Position numbers and translations under genes: made by a program. Of a stretch of 46,453 nt of DNA, positions 1 to 8,028 are shown one piece after another; position 1 is the stretch's first letter, and each line of letters begins with the position of its first letter. This stretch comes from Halobiforma nitratireducens JCM 10879. GTDB lineage: Archaea; Halobacteriota; Halobacteria; Halobacteriales; Natrialbaceae. Where the stretch lies: contig NZ_AOMA01000012.1 in the NCBI RefSeq assembly GCF_000337895.1, positions 1 through 46,453 of the forward strand, read 5' to 3'. Below the pieces are notes generated by a model. The model did no database searches and had not been told where the DNA came from. It saw only the letters and a list, made by a program, of their open reading frames with translations.

Positions 1-416
1 CAAAACAGGACTCTCAGGCCATATAGCGGCATTAAGACGAATATCATAAATTCAATACTGTCGCCTTCTTGCGTTCAACAGAGCAACTCGGCCCCTACTG
101 TCGGGCGTCTACCGAGTCGACGATCGAGGACGGGTGTAGCTGAACCGGACCACGAGCACGAAGACGCCGAGAGACGATCGCACTCCTCCCGCACGATTCT
201 CGCAAACACCGCCGTCGACACTCGAGTCTCGAGACGTGAGACCGACAACACGGGTTCGTCGCTCCGACCGAAGCGCTTGACTCGCGGGAGTCCCTAGTCC
301 GAACACGGCCTCTCGATCGAACGTGTTGACGCTGTAGACGGCCGTGACTCGGAACACGACGAAGTGAGGTCGGACGACCGTCTCGAGGAAATCGACCGGC
401 GGACAAGCCGACTCGA
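1..416. other. No gene recognised; left-edge intergenic
   Basis: Reading frames here are Arg/Ser/Val-rich and not acidic, so they look like shadows and not haloarchaeal genes. The first 60 nt are unusually AT-rich for this window (about 20-55) and could be the promoter of a gene reading left out of the window. Nothing else is supportable. Confidence 0.5.
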
Positions 417-1334
417 GTGATCGGCAGCGAGACGCGACACACGAACCAATCGACCACACCGGTGACGAACCCGACTGCCACGTGCCCCGCGCGACGGTTG
501 CTTGCCTCCCTCGAGCGCGGTCTCCGCGGATTGGTCCACAGCAACCTCTTCATCTCGTTGTCGACCACGAGCGTGGCGGTAACGACCGTTCTCCTGGCCG
601 GCCTGCCCCTCGAGGCGCTCCCACTGTTTATCGTCTTCGCCGCGACGCTGTTCGTCTACACCGTCAATCGCTTCACCGATCTCGAGGAAGACCAGCGAAA
701 CGTCCCCAAGCGGGCGGCGTTTACGAGACGATACGGCCGCGTCTGGCTCGCGCTCGGCGTCGGTCTGTACCTCGCCGCGATCGCCGTTGCAGTGGCCCTG
801 GGACTGCCTGGAGCCGGCTACCTGCTGCTTCCCCTTGCCGTTGCTCTCCTCTACTCCGTCGGCGGGGTCAAACAGGTCTTCCTCGTGAAGAACCTCTTCG
901 TCGGCGTCGCCTGGGGGGTGATCCCGCTGGGGGTGGGCTACTACTACGGTCAGCTCTGGACGCTCGAGATACTCGCCATCGCGGGGTACGTGACCGCGAT
1001 GATCACCGTCGCTGCCGTGATCTTCGACGTCAAGGATATCGAAGGCGACCGGGAGGAAGGGATCGCGACGGTACCAAACCGGCTCGGACCGGCCGCGACT
1101 AGACGCTACTCGCAGGCCGCCAACGCTGCGATCGCGGCGGCCGTCGGCGTCCTCGTGGTCGCCACGTCGCTGTCACCCGCGTTTCTGGCGTTGCTCGCGA
1201 TGAACGGTTACGTCGCCGGCTACATTCCGTTCGCCCGGCCGGATCGCGGGCCGCTGTACTACGGGTTCGTCGTCGACGGCGAGCACGTGTTCCTGGTCGT
1301 GGTGATCGCCGCGCTCGAGTGGCTGGTCTGGTGA
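417..1334 (+). CDS. UbiA-family prenyltransferase (membrane)
   Basis: This is an integral membrane protein of 305 residues with about eight or nine hydrophobic segments. It carries both Asp-rich motifs of the UbiA family: NRFTDLEEDQRN near residue 80 (an N/D-x-x-x-D type first motif) and FDVKDIEGDREEG near residue 205 (second DxxxD). These motifs bind Mg and the prenyl diphosphate. Family members attach a polyprenyl chain to an aromatic or lipid acceptor in the membrane (quinone, carotenoid or ether-lipid biosynthesis). The acceptor cannot be told from sequence, and no quinone or carotenoid genes are adjacent. The start is a GTG at 417; a second in-frame GTG near 462 is an alternative because no clear TATA box or Shine-Dalgarno marks the first. 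Confidence 0.85.
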   Translation: MIGSETRHTNQSTTPVTNPTATCPARRLLASLERGLRGLVHSNLFISLSTTSVAVTTVLLAGLPLEALPLFIVFAATLFVYTVNRFTDLEEDQRNVPKRAAFTRRYGRVWLALGVGLYLAAIAVAVALGLPGAGYLLLPLAVALLYSVGGVKQVFLVKNLFVGVAWGVIPLGVGYYYGQLWTLEILAIAGYVTAMITVAAVIFDVKDIEGDREEGIATVPNRLGPAATRRYSQAANAAIAAAVGVLVVATSLSPAFLALLAMNGYVAGYIPFARPDRGPLYYGFVVDGEHVFLVVVIAALEWLVW

Positions 1335-1418
1335 CCGTTTCACGGGTTACCGTCCGTCAGTTCCGGTACGACCGCTTCTGGTCGCAGGTGCACCGGTACA
1401 TCGGTACAGCAATCCGTC

Positions 1419-1646
1419 TCAGTCCCGGTCGGTCTCGCTCCAGTCGCAGTCCTGGCACTTCCAGCCGGTGACGAACTCGGTGACCGACGGCATGTAGCCG
1501 ACCGTCAGGACGTCGCCGTCACAGTCGGGACAGTCCCGGTCGGCTTCCGCGATCGATTCGGCCTCCATGACCGACTCGCCTTCGACGAGTTCCGCGAGTT
1601 TCTTGGCTGTAACCATACGCCCCTGAACGACGCGATTTTCGCTCAC
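1419..1646 (-). CDS. Small zinc-ribbon protein (DUF5795-like)
   Basis: A 75-residue protein, convergent with the prenyltransferase. Two CxxC pairs (CPDC around residue 39 and CQDC around residue 64) form a probable four-Cys zinc ribbon. The N-terminal half (MVTAKKLAELVEGESVMEAE) looks helical. The pattern matches a small conserved haloarchaeal family that I believe is DUF5795; the family name is from memory, and no function is known. An internal Met at residue 11 is an alternative start. Confidence 0.7.
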   Translation of the reverse strand: MSENRVVQGRMVTAKKLAELVEGESVMEAESIAEADRDCPDCDGDVLTVGYMPSVTEFVTGWKCQDCDWSETDRD

Positions 1647-1823
1647 GTTCGCGCTCGGTGCGCGATCACCCTAAGCGTTTCCGGGTCGGCTGGGCTCGAG
1701 CCGGACGGCTCTCTGGACACGGGGACGAGCCGCGACGACGGGGCGGCTCGATCACCCGGGAGACGACGGCGGCCTGTAGCTGCGCGCACAATCGTCTCCC
1801 GTCCAGTCAGCCAATGGACGGTC

Positions 1824-2168
1824 ATGGACACGCGATGGGCGACCGTCGACGGCGTCCGGCTCCGGATTCCAGACGACGCCACCGCAAAGCAGTTGCGCGA
1901 CGCGCTCTACAAACCCGAGGACGCAGTGTTGATCGGCGTCACCGGCGATCTGGTGACCGTCGTCCACGAGGAAGAACGATCCCTCTCGGAACTGATCGCC
2001 GGCTGTGCCGACACCTATTACTTCCGGCGTGATGGCGACCTCGAGCGGCCCGGCGTTCCGGAACTCTCGGGAAGTTCTGAGCTGTCAGAGGTTGCGGCGA
2101 CCGGACCGGCAAACACGGATGCCGGCGAGGCCGAAACGACCTTCGAGCGACCCGACGTCAACCCCTGA
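1824..2168 (+). CDS. Hypothetical haloarchaeal protein, 114 aa
   Basis: Acidic soluble protein. Residues 1-70 look like a compact alpha/beta domain (MDTRWATVDGVRLRIPDDAT, then an alternating strand/helix pattern reminiscent of a ubiquitin-like fold). The last 40 residues are low-complexity Ser/Glu/Pro. I do not recognise a family with confidence. Composition is typical of real haloarchaeal genes, and overlapping frames are Arg-rich shadows. Confidence 0.65.
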   Translation: MDTRWATVDGVRLRIPDDATAKQLRDALYKPEDAVLIGVTGDLVTVVHEEERSLSELIAGCADTYYFRRDGDLERPGVPELSGSSELSEVAATGPANTDAGEAETTFERPDVNP

Positions 2169-2407
2169 GGGGTCCGTGGCCAGCCATCCGTCGTCGACCG
2201 TCCGGTTTCGAACGCTGCCGAGAGGGCGGTCCTCGAGACTGAGAGGGATCGCTGCTACGATCGTCCCAGCGAAACTGCCGACAGGTCGTGGTCGTCGGGA
2301 AGCTGGCTTCTATCGTATCAACTGCAACGATTTGCACACTGATCGCCGATCCGTCTGGCGATCAGGCGCGCACTGACGTGCAGTGACGACTGTAGGGGCC
2401 GTACACG

Positions 2408-2656
2408 TTACTCGACGGTGACCACTACTTCCTCGCCGAACTCGACGGACACCTCGTACCCCGCGTACGGAAACTCGATCCGTCCGGATCGTGCGGTACC
2501 CCCTTCGGTCTCGGCAAACGCCGCCGTCAGTGCATCCGGGTCGACCGCCTCGTACAGCGGCGGTAACTCGGCTGGGTCCACGTCTTCGAGTGCCGCAACC
2601 GCCGTTACGATCCGTTCACATACCCCCTCGGTATCGTTCTCCAGCGTCCCTCGCAT
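2408..2656 (-). CDS. HalOD1 output-domain protein
   Basis: An 82-residue protein that is essentially a single HalOD1 domain. This is the haloarchaeal output domain usually found behind response-regulator or PAS modules and also as stand-alone proteins. Typical features are the helix VTAVAALEDVDPAELPPLYE, the block DPDALTAAFAE, and the C-terminal strands FPYAGYEVSVEFGEEVVV. The frame is open 20 codons further upstream, but the ATG at 2656 is preferred: an AT-rich TATA-like element lies about 30 bp upstream, as expected for a leaderless transcript. Role is probably signalling, partner unknown. Confidence 0.75.
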   Translation of the reverse strand: MRGTLENDTEGVCERIVTAVAALEDVDPAELPPLYEAVDPDALTAAFAETEGGTARSGRIEFPYAGYEVSVEFGEEVVVTVE

Positions 2657-2681
2657 TGCTACCGATGGCGACGGACTATCG

Positions 2682-2694
2682 TTAATATATTTCG
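2682..2694 (-). promoter_or_regulatory. TATA/BRE-like element of HalOD1 gene
   Basis: On the minus strand the sequence reads CGAAATATATTAA, centred about 30 bp before the ATG at 2656. This is the geometry of a leaderless haloarchaeal promoter and decides the start codon. Confidence 0.55.
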
Positions 2695-2876
2695 AATTCT
2701 GGATAACTCTAACCAATATCTATCAGTGGTAGCCGATCGATTGCACAGTAGACACCGGCACCACCAGAAACGGTTGTCCACTTTACTCTGGTTTAGTGTC
2801 CACATTGTGTACGTTCATTACTGTTCGTGGGAGAAATATTGAAGTCACTCCACCCCATTGTGTGCAATGAAGTACC

Positions 2877-3086
2877 ATGGGTGTAGATATCTCACTCGAG
2901 CGAGTCGACGAGGTCCCCGCCGAATCGCGCGTCTGTCACTACGACGAGTTGGGAGAGTCGGCGAAAGAACGGTTCCCGGCATTGACCGACAGTCACGGTG
3001 CCGACGTCGACGGGTCCGTCGTCGACGGGTTCCGCGGCTGTGACCACGTAAAGTTCACCGATTACTACGAAGTCACGGTGCAGTGA
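2877..3086 (+). CDS. Hypothetical small protein, 69 aa
   Basis: Short acidic protein starting MGVDISLERVDEVP and ending with an aromatic strand-like tail (FTDYYEVTVQ). An AT-rich element (GAGAAATATT, 2831-2840) lies upstream, compatible with a short-leader transcript. I do not recognise a named family. Composition and promoter spacing favour a real gene over the overlapping Arg-rich frame. Confidence 0.6.
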   Translation: MGVDISLERVDEVPAESRVCHYDELGESAKERFPALTDSHGADVDGSVVDGFRGCDHVKFTDYYEVTVQ

Positions 3087-3272
3087 CGACCGCCTTCTAC
3101 TCGAGCGACGCTTCCGATTCGCCGTAACCGCTCGGTAGCCACCGCTCGCCGCGACTCGTGTCCTGCAGCACGCTTCGAGAGAGCGGCTGGTCTGTAGATG
3201 CTACGGTGTCGGGACTCTCACCGGCTCTTACAGGCTCATAGCTTTAGTTATCTCGAGGTCGAACGGCGTTCT

Positions 3273-3662
3273 ATGACGACGAGTGAAACCCAGGCCGAAG
3301 CCGAAACCGACCCGGTCCGAGCGGGGTCACCGACGCCACAGCGAGCGATCGGACTCGCGGCCGGGATCGGTGCGTGGGTCCTCTTTTCGGGGATCTTCTT
3401 CACTGGGGCCGGATGGATCGTGCCGCACAACGTGATCGTTGGAGCCGCGATCGCGGCCGTCGGTTCTTACGCGGCCGCGTTCCCCGGGGGTGGGCCGGTC
3501 CCGGGGGTCGTCGCGACGGCCGTGACCGCGCTGTTGGGACTGTGGCTGCTCGCGTCCGCGTTCGTCTTCGATCCGGCCGGCATTCTGTTCTGGAATAACG
3601 TGATCGTCGGCGCAGTCGTCGTGGTGCTGGGGGTCGGAACTGTCGTCACGGGCCGGAAATGA
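3273..3662 (+). CDS. SPW-repeat membrane protein
   Basis: A 129-residue protein with a short acidic N-terminus followed by four hydrophobic segments arranged as two repeats. Each repeat contains a W/H-N-x-VIVGA motif (WIVPHNVIVGAAI and ILFWNNVIVGAVV). This is the hallmark of SPW-repeat proteins, small four-helix membrane proteins common in haloarchaea with no established function. The upstream in-frame extension is rejected because a TATA-like TTTAGTTA lies ~27 bp before this ATG, making it leaderless. Confidence 0.8.
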   Translation: MTTSETQAEAETDPVRAGSPTPQRAIGLAAGIGAWVLFSGIFFTGAGWIVPHNVIVGAAIAAVGSYAAAFPGGGPVPGVVATAVTALLGLWLLASAFVFDPAGILFWNNVIVGAVVVVLGVGTVVTGRK

Positions 3663-4023
3663 TCGACAGTGATAGAACCGCATGTTCGATTTCTCGTGCT
3701 GTCTACCACCTGATCGAGAGCTGGCACGATAGAGAGCGATGCGTACGGAGACTGAGGGTGAGTCGTTGGATAGAGATTGAGATCGAGATCGAGAGGACAG
3801 TCAGATCGGTATGATCAAGCCGTCTCTCGAACCCGACACGAGATCAACGAGAAGCTGACCGACGACGTCGAGTAACCCCAAGAAAACCAGCCCGAACTGC
3901 TCGAGGACTGCAAGCAGCGACTGCAAAGAGTACGACGGGCGATCCAGCCGCCAGCGACCTCACTGCCGTTCTCGAGTGTCGTCGCCACCCGGGAATTAAT
4001 CACCCGGGCGTCGTAGGAGCGAT
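3663..4023. other. Intergenic with hexamer run and USP promoter
   Basis: This 361-bp stretch has no intact gene. It holds a GAGATC-type six-base repeat (about 3771-3796), a possible decayed coding remnant (listed separately), and at 3986-4009 the motif CACCCGGG twice, flanking AATTAAT. The AATTAAT is the TATA-like element of the following stress-protein gene. Confidence 0.5.
3801..3962 (+). pseudogene. Possible decayed coding remnant
   Basis: In the frame beginning at 3801 the translation looks protein-like on both sides of a single in-frame TAA at 3873-3875: HEINEKLTDDVE before it and PQENQPELLEDCKQRLQRV after it. Both halves are charged and helical, unlike the surrounding frames. There is no good start and no recognised family, so this may be a relic of a helical or coiled-coil gene, or chance. 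Confidence 0.2.
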
Positions 4024-4458
4024 ATGACCACGCACGTCCTCGTCCCGTACGACGGGTCCAGCGCCGCCCGAGCGGCGCTCGAGTACGCCTGTGATCGATT
4101 TTCGGACGACGAGTTGACGTTGCTGTACGTCATGGAACCGATGGCCGACTACAGCCGCCACCGTTCGTTCCCGGGATACCGTACGGAAGACCAGCACTCG
4201 AACGAGCGCGACAAGGGAGAACACGTCCTCGAGTCGGCGCTCGAGACGGTCCCCGACGACGTGTCGGCGACGACGGCGTTGGCGGCGGGGGAACCAGGGG
4301 ACGCGATCGTCCGGTACGCCGACGAGAACGCCCCCTCTCACGTAGTGATCGGAAGTCACGGTCGCGATTCGGTCGCCCGGTATCTGCTGGGGAGCGTCGC
4401 CGAGACGGTCGTCCGGCGGTCGGTCGTGCCAGTGACCGTCGTTCGTCCGACGGAGTGA
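4024..4458 (+). CDS. Universal stress protein (UspA family)
   Basis: A 144-residue single-domain USP. It opens with the strand HVLVPYDGS, where the Asp is the usual nucleotide-contact residue. It ends with the ATP-binding signature G-x2-G-x9-G-S (GSHGRDSVARYLLGSV) followed by VVPVTVVRP. Members bind ATP and respond to stress; the specific role is unknown. A TATA-like AATTAAT ~27 bp upstream and a weak AGGAG just before the ATG support the start. Monocistronic. Confidence 0.92.
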   Translation: MTTHVLVPYDGSSAARAALEYACDRFSDDELTLLYVMEPMADYSRHRSFPGYRTEDQHSNERDKGEHVLESALETVPDDVSATTALAAGEPGDAIVRYADENAPSHVVIGSHGRDSVARYLLGSVAETVVRRSVVPVTVVRPTE

Positions 4459-4566
4459 CTGGGACGGATTGCGCCGATGTGTCGGGACAAGGGCGACTGA
4501 CGCGGTTGCATCGGACTGACGGACAGTAGTGAGCCCAGTCACCGCTCTCGAGTGTGAGTGAGAGAG

Positions 4567-4592
4567 AAATGCTCCGTCTGGGATTTGAACCC
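4567..4592. repeat. Direct repeat of tRNA-Glu 3' end (att-like)
   Basis: Twenty-six bases here are identical to 4676-4701, which is the 3' end of the tRNA-Glu gene plus three flanking bases. The spacing is 109 bp. Duplicated tRNA 3' ends are the usual footprint of integration, although the enclosed DNA is far too short to be an element. Confidence 0.6.
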
Positions 4593-4641
4593 GATGCAAA
4601 TCCTCGCTTCGCTCGGATTTCCGTGCTTCAAATCCCGGAGC
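4571..4641. repeat. tRNA-derived nested inverted repeat
   Basis: The left arm (4571-4589) copies the tRNA-Glu acceptor/T-arm sequence. The right arm (4627-4641, TTCAAATCCCGGAGC) is its reverse complement with a 4-nt gap, giving paired GGGATTTGAA/TTCAAATCCC and GCTCC/GGAGC. A second inner stem, CAAATCC (4597-4603) with GGATTT (4615-4620), sits between them. The whole is about 71 bp, close to tRNA size. Confidence 0.6.
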
Positions 4642-4673
4642 GTACGCTTTTTCTTCGTCACGACGTTCCTCAG

Positions 4674-4678
4674 AAAAA
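4674..4678 (-). terminator. Poly-T terminator of tRNA-Glu
   Basis: On the minus strand the mature tRNA end (discriminator A at 4679) is followed directly by TTTTT, a typical archaeal oligo-T stop. Confidence 0.6.
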
Positions 4679-4753
4679 TGCTCCGTCTGGGATTTGAACC
4701 CAGGTCATCGGCTCGAAAGGCCGAAATGATTGGCCGGACTACACCAACGGAGC
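4679..4753 (-). tRNA. tRNA-Glu (anticodon UUC)
   Basis: The minus strand folds as a full cloverleaf. The acceptor stem is GCTCCGT paired with ACGGAGC. The D arm lies in TGGTGTAGTCCGGCCAATCA. The anticodon stem is TCGGC/GCCGA with loop CTTTCGA, giving anticodon TTC, and the T arm is CTGGG-TTCAAAT-CCCAG. Discriminator is A and CCA is not encoded. No intron is seen. A TATA-like CTTTTTA (4844-4850) is the best promoter, which would leave a precursor leader of roughly 65 nt containing a second copy of the tRNA 5' end. Confidence 0.95.
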
Positions 4754-4795
4754 GTTCACGTCTTCACGCGCCGTGCATCGGCGGCGGCACCGCCT

Positions 4796-4809
4796 CACCA
4801 ACGGAGCGT
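4796..4809. repeat. Partial duplicate of tRNA-Glu 5' end
   Basis: Fourteen bases (CACCAACGGAGCGT) repeat 4742-4755, i.e. the first 12 nt of the tRNA gene plus two flanking bases. The copy sits between the predicted promoter and the real tRNA, 54 bp away. Confidence 0.6.
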
Positions 4810-4843
4810 ACCTCGAACGCACTCGTTCATTGCTGGGGGCTAG

Positions 4844-4850
4844 TAAAAAG
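4844..4850 (-). promoter_or_regulatory. Candidate tRNA-Glu promoter
   Basis: Minus-strand CTTTTTACTA is the only strong AT-rich box upstream of the tRNA. Transcription would start near 4820. Confidence 0.4.
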
Positions 4851-5003
4851 AGTTCCGTTCCGGAGGCGTCGTGATACAGGCTGACGTATCGCTCAGATTC
4901 GATCGGGCCGGAGCGACCCACGGCCGGCCACACGGCAGGAAACGACCAGAACCGCCGTCTTCTCAACGCTTTTGAACCGCCGAAACGACCGAACGGGCGT
5001 ACG

Positions 5004-5780
5004 ATGAAATACGTTCGCTTCCGCGATCCCGGCGGTGCCGTCCGGCGTGGCGAGTACGAGAGCGGTCACGTCCACTTCGCAAACGAGAGCTACAGCATCG
5101 ACCTCGAGAGCGAAGCCGGCGAGGGTGCCGACGCCGGCTCTGTCTCCGCCATCGAGGTGTTGCCGCCCTGCGAACCGTCGAAGATCGTCTGTATCGGGCG
5201 CAACTACGCGGAGCACGCAGACGAGATGGGTAACGACGTTCCCGACCGCCCGCTGCTGTTCCTGAAACCCCCGAACGCCATCGCGGGCCAGGGAGATACG
5301 GTCACCGTGCCGGCCGGCAAGGACCGCATCGATCACGAGGCCGAACTCGCCGTCGTCGTCGGCGAGCAGTGTCGCCACGTCTCCGAAGCCGACGCGATGG
5401 ACGTCGTCGAGGGGTTCACCTGTATGAACGACGTCTCGAACCGCGACGACCAGCGCCAGGAGCAAAACTGGGTCCGTGGAAAAGCCTTCGACGGTGCCGC
5501 GCCGCTCGGTCCAGTCCTCGCGACGCCCGACGAGGTCCCCGACGACGCCGCCGTCCGAACCCGTGTCAACGGCGAGCTTCGCCAGAACGGCTCCCGGGAC
5601 CAACTCATCTTCTCGATCCCGGAGTTACTCGCGGAGATCACCACGTACCTCACCCTCGAGCCCGGCGATGTCGTCGCGACCGGGACGCCGGACGGCGTCG
5701 GTCCGCTCGAGGACGGCGACGAGGTCGCGATCGAAGTCGAGGGCGTCGGCACGCTCGAGCATACGGTTCGGGTTCCCTGA
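5004..5780 (+). CDS. Fumarylacetoacetate hydrolase-family protein
   Basis: A 258-residue FAH-domain enzyme. The N-terminal ~55 residues are the small cap region. From KIVCIGRNYAEHADEMG onward it follows the family: FLKPPNAI, then DHEAELAVVVG (acidic metal ligands), NDVSNRDDQ, GKAFDGAAPLGP and the late TGTPDGVG. Relatives are isomerases/hydrolases of aromatic catabolism (hydroxyhepta-dienedioate isomerase) or acylpyruvases and oxaloacetate-acting enzymes; the substrate is not predictable. A TATA-like GCTTTTGAA lies about 30 bp upstream of the ATG, so it is probably leaderless. It is convergent with the molybdoenzyme operon and probably unrelated to it. Confidence 0.92.
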   Translation: MKYVRFRDPGGAVRRGEYESGHVHFANESYSIDLESEAGEGADAGSVSAIEVLPPCEPSKIVCIGRNYAEHADEMGNDVPDRPLLFLKPPNAIAGQGDTVTVPAGKDRIDHEAELAVVVGEQCRHVSEADAMDVVEGFTCMNDVSNRDDQRQEQNWVRGKAFDGAAPLGPVLATPDEVPDDAAVRTRVNGELRQNGSRDQLIFSIPELLAEITTYLTLEPGDVVATGTPDGVGPLEDGDEVAIEVEGVGTLEHTVRVP

Positions 5781-5918
5781 ACGACGCCTCTCTACCCCAC
5801 TGCGTGTCGACGACGAAACGGCCGGCTCGGAGTCCACGTCGGTGTACTGACGGCAGTGACTCGTTTTAACACGCGGTTGGACGCGGGTCTGCACGAAAAA
5901 GGCGAGGGGGCCCAGAGG

Positions 5919-6845
5919 CTATGACCGGCCGTCCCAGTCCGAGCTCTCGAGGGGCCGACTGCCGTCCTCACCGGGCACGGCCGTGTCGACGCCGCAGCCG
6001 CCACACCCGCGACCGGAATCGCCGAACACGTCCTCGTTCCACTCGGTGACTTCAGGTGCGTCCGGCACCCACTCGGGGTCGAGATCGAGGGTCTCGAGTT
6101 CCGTTTCGACGAGCGCGGCCAGCAGATCGGCCGCCGAGGCGTAGAAGCCGTCGTCGTGTTGGCTCACCTCGTCCGCGAACCGCCAGTACCAGCGACCGAG
6201 GTGGTCCTCGAGCAACGCGGCTCGGGCGTCGACGACGATCCGGACGCCGTCCCGGTCGCCACGCTCACGGAGCGACGCTTCGCGAAGCGAGAGGTGCCCG
6301 AGAAACTCCAGCAGGAAACAGATGTGATCGCCACGGTCGTTGTGGTCGTCGGCGATCTCGAGGTCGAAGGCCTCGTAGAACCCGTTGATGTCGGCGAGTC
6401 GCCGCACGTTCGTCATCAACGGTCCCGGCAGATAGGTGAGCTCGTAGGGGGAGACCGTGACGCCTTCTTCGACCCCGAACAGCGACGCCCACCGGTGCCG
6501 GAGATCGGTGAGCGATTCCGCCGCTGCGTTCGCGTCCGCATCACTTTCCGGGAGCGTGTCGACGACGGCCCGTGCGGCCTCAGCTACGTCGTCGTCGATG
6601 GCCGTCGCGGACGCGAGGAGGTGTTCGCCGACGGCCCCGTCAGCGAGGGCCGTCTCGAGATCGTCGTCGGGTCGGTCGAAGGCCAGTCCGAGCAGGGTGT
6701 ACAGCCGGTTCCGGTGAACGGCGGTCGCTGCCGTCCCCGGCGCGTCGATCACGACGGAATCGGCCGCCTGGTCGCCGTCGGACGACTCGTCCGGTGGCCG
6801 CTCGGTGCCACTGGGCGGGCCGCCGAGGATCGTGTTGTCGCTCAT
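5919..6845 (-). CDS. TorD/NarJ-type molybdoenzyme chaperone
   Basis: A 308-residue cytoplasmic chaperone, last gene of the alpha-beta-chaperone operon. The ATG is 2 nt after the beta-subunit stop, so translation is probably coupled. An Asp/Ser-rich N-terminus of ~35 residues precedes an all-helical TorD domain. The domain has the diagnostic SPYELTYLPG and, further on, LADINGFYEAFDLE followed by DHICFLLEFLGHL (the usual helix with DH-x2-x-E-L-E-F-x2-L). Such proteins hold the apo alpha subunit for cofactor insertion and guard its Tat signal. The C-terminus carries GCGGCGVD, a Cys motif placed in an otherwise disordered tail. The long upstream frame extension is rejected because it lies inside the beta gene. 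Confidence 0.88.
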   Translation of the reverse strand: MSDNTILGGPPSGTERPPDESSDGDQAADSVVIDAPGTAATAVHRNRLYTLLGLAFDRPDDDLETALADGAVGEHLLASATAIDDDVAEAARAVVDTLPESDADANAAAESLTDLRHRWASLFGVEEGVTVSPYELTYLPGPLMTNVRRLADINGFYEAFDLEIADDHNDRGDHICFLLEFLGHLSLREASLRERGDRDGVRIVVDARAALLEDHLGRWYWRFADEVSQHDDGFYASAADLLAALVETELETLDLDPEWVPDAPEVTEWNEDVFGDSGRGCGGCGVDTAVPGEDGSRPLESSDWDGRS

Positions 6846-6847
6846 GG

Positions 6848-8026
6848 TCAGGTGATATCCAGTCGGTAGACGTCCTCGTCTTCGTCGTAGCGATCCCGTT
6901 CGGCCGTCGGTTCCGTGATGGGGACGCGGCCGACCTCGTCTCCTTCGTAGTAGCCGACCGCCTCGTCCCCGTCGATCTCGAACTCGGTAAGCGACCACTC
7001 GGTGCTCCCGATCAGATGGAGCAGTCCCTGTATTTCCGGCTCCTCCCCGTTTCGCATCGCCTCGTAGGTCTCGACCGCGTCCTCGACGCCAGGCCCGAAC
7101 AGCTGGGTGAGGTAATCTGTCGGCGCGTTGATCGGCGGAATGTAGTAGACGTTGGGCTCGAGACCGAACTGTGGGTACAGCGGCAACGCCAGCTCTTTCT
7201 CGTGGACGAGGAAGTCGATCGGGTTCGACGAGTCGGCCTCGTCGGGTTCGTTGATGTAGCCGTGGAGGCGGATCTTGCCCAGACAGTTCTCGAAGCACTG
7301 TGGTGCTCTCCCGTCCTCGGTCTTCGGATAACAGCCGATACACTTCTGTGAGATGTTCTCGGACGGATTGAACTGGGCCTTCTTGTACGGACAGCTCTCG
7401 TTGCAGACCAGCCGTGCTTCGCAGGCGTCCTCGTCGATGAGGACGACGCCGTCTTCCTCCCGTTTGTAGATCGCCTGCACCGGACAGCCGCCGGCACAGC
7501 CGGCGTACGTACAGTGGTTACAGATCCGGGGCAGGTAGTGGAACCAGACCGGGTGGGTGTCGTCGTCGAAGTGGGTAGTCGTCGAAATCTCCTCCCCGTG
7601 GGTCTCGTCTTCGCCGAGATTGGGATACCGCCAGTCGTCGGTACTCGGCATGAATCCGGCGGTGTCCTCGTCGACGCCCCCTTCCGTCGGGTGGTTGTCG
7701 GGATCGTCCCAGTCCACGTCTTCCGTCTCGAACATCGTATCGCCTTCGTAGGTCTCACCGTCCCACTCCATCGTCCCCATCTCCTCGAGCATCCGCTGGT
7801 CCCAGCCGACCGGGTGCGAGCCGTAGGGTTTGGTCTCGACGTTGTTCCAGAACATGTGCTCCTGGCCTTCCTCGTGAGTCCAGGTGGTCTTACAGGCCAG
7901 GGTACACGTCTGACACTCGATACACTTGTTGAGGTCGAACACGGCCGCCCACTGCCGTTCCGGACGGGCTTCCTCGTAGGGGAAGTCCATCTCGCGGCCG
8001 ATCTGCCAGTTTTCAACCGTTGGCAT
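6848..8026 (-). CDS. NarH-like Fe-S beta subunit
   Basis: A 392-residue electron-transfer subunit of a type II DMSO-reductase-family enzyme. Four Cys groups can be seen: CIECQTCTLAC near residue 35; CNHCTYAGCAGGCP; CEARLVCNESCPYKK; and CIGCYPKTEDGRAPQC-x3-C followed by GKIRLHGYI. The block CKTTW-x6-G-x8-NNVETKP is the NarH/SerB/DdhB signature and is not seen in the short DmsB type. It should carry four Fe-S clusters and pass electrons to or from the molybdenum subunit. The ATG at 8026 lies 2 nt after the alpha stop; the upstream in-frame TTG is rejected. No signal peptide is present, so it is presumably exported together with the alpha subunit by the twin-arginine route. Confidence 0.9.
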   Translation of the reverse strand: MPTVENWQIGREMDFPYEEARPERQWAAVFDLNKCIECQTCTLACKTTWTHEEGQEHMFWNNVETKPYGSHPVGWDQRMLEEMGTMEWDGETYEGDTMFETEDVDWDDPDNHPTEGGVDEDTAGFMPSTDDWRYPNLGEDETHGEEISTTTHFDDDTHPVWFHYLPRICNHCTYAGCAGGCPVQAIYKREEDGVVLIDEDACEARLVCNESCPYKKAQFNPSENISQKCIGCYPKTEDGRAPQCFENCLGKIRLHGYINEPDEADSSNPIDFLVHEKELALPLYPQFGLEPNVYYIPPINAPTDYLTQLFGPGVEDAVETYEAMRNGEEPEIQGLLHLIGSTEWSLTEFEIDGDEAVGYYEGDEVGRVPITEPTAERDRYDEDEDVYRLDIT

Positions 8027-8028
8027 GG

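Noticed and set aside
95..568. Minus-strand open frames before the prenyltransferase
   Set aside because: Arg/Ser/Val-rich translation with no acidic bias, overlapping the real gene start; typical high-GC shadow.
4558..4884. Plus-strand frame across the tRNA-Glu region
   Set aside because: It crosses the tRNA and its repeats, and its repeated peptide only mirrors the tRNA duplication.
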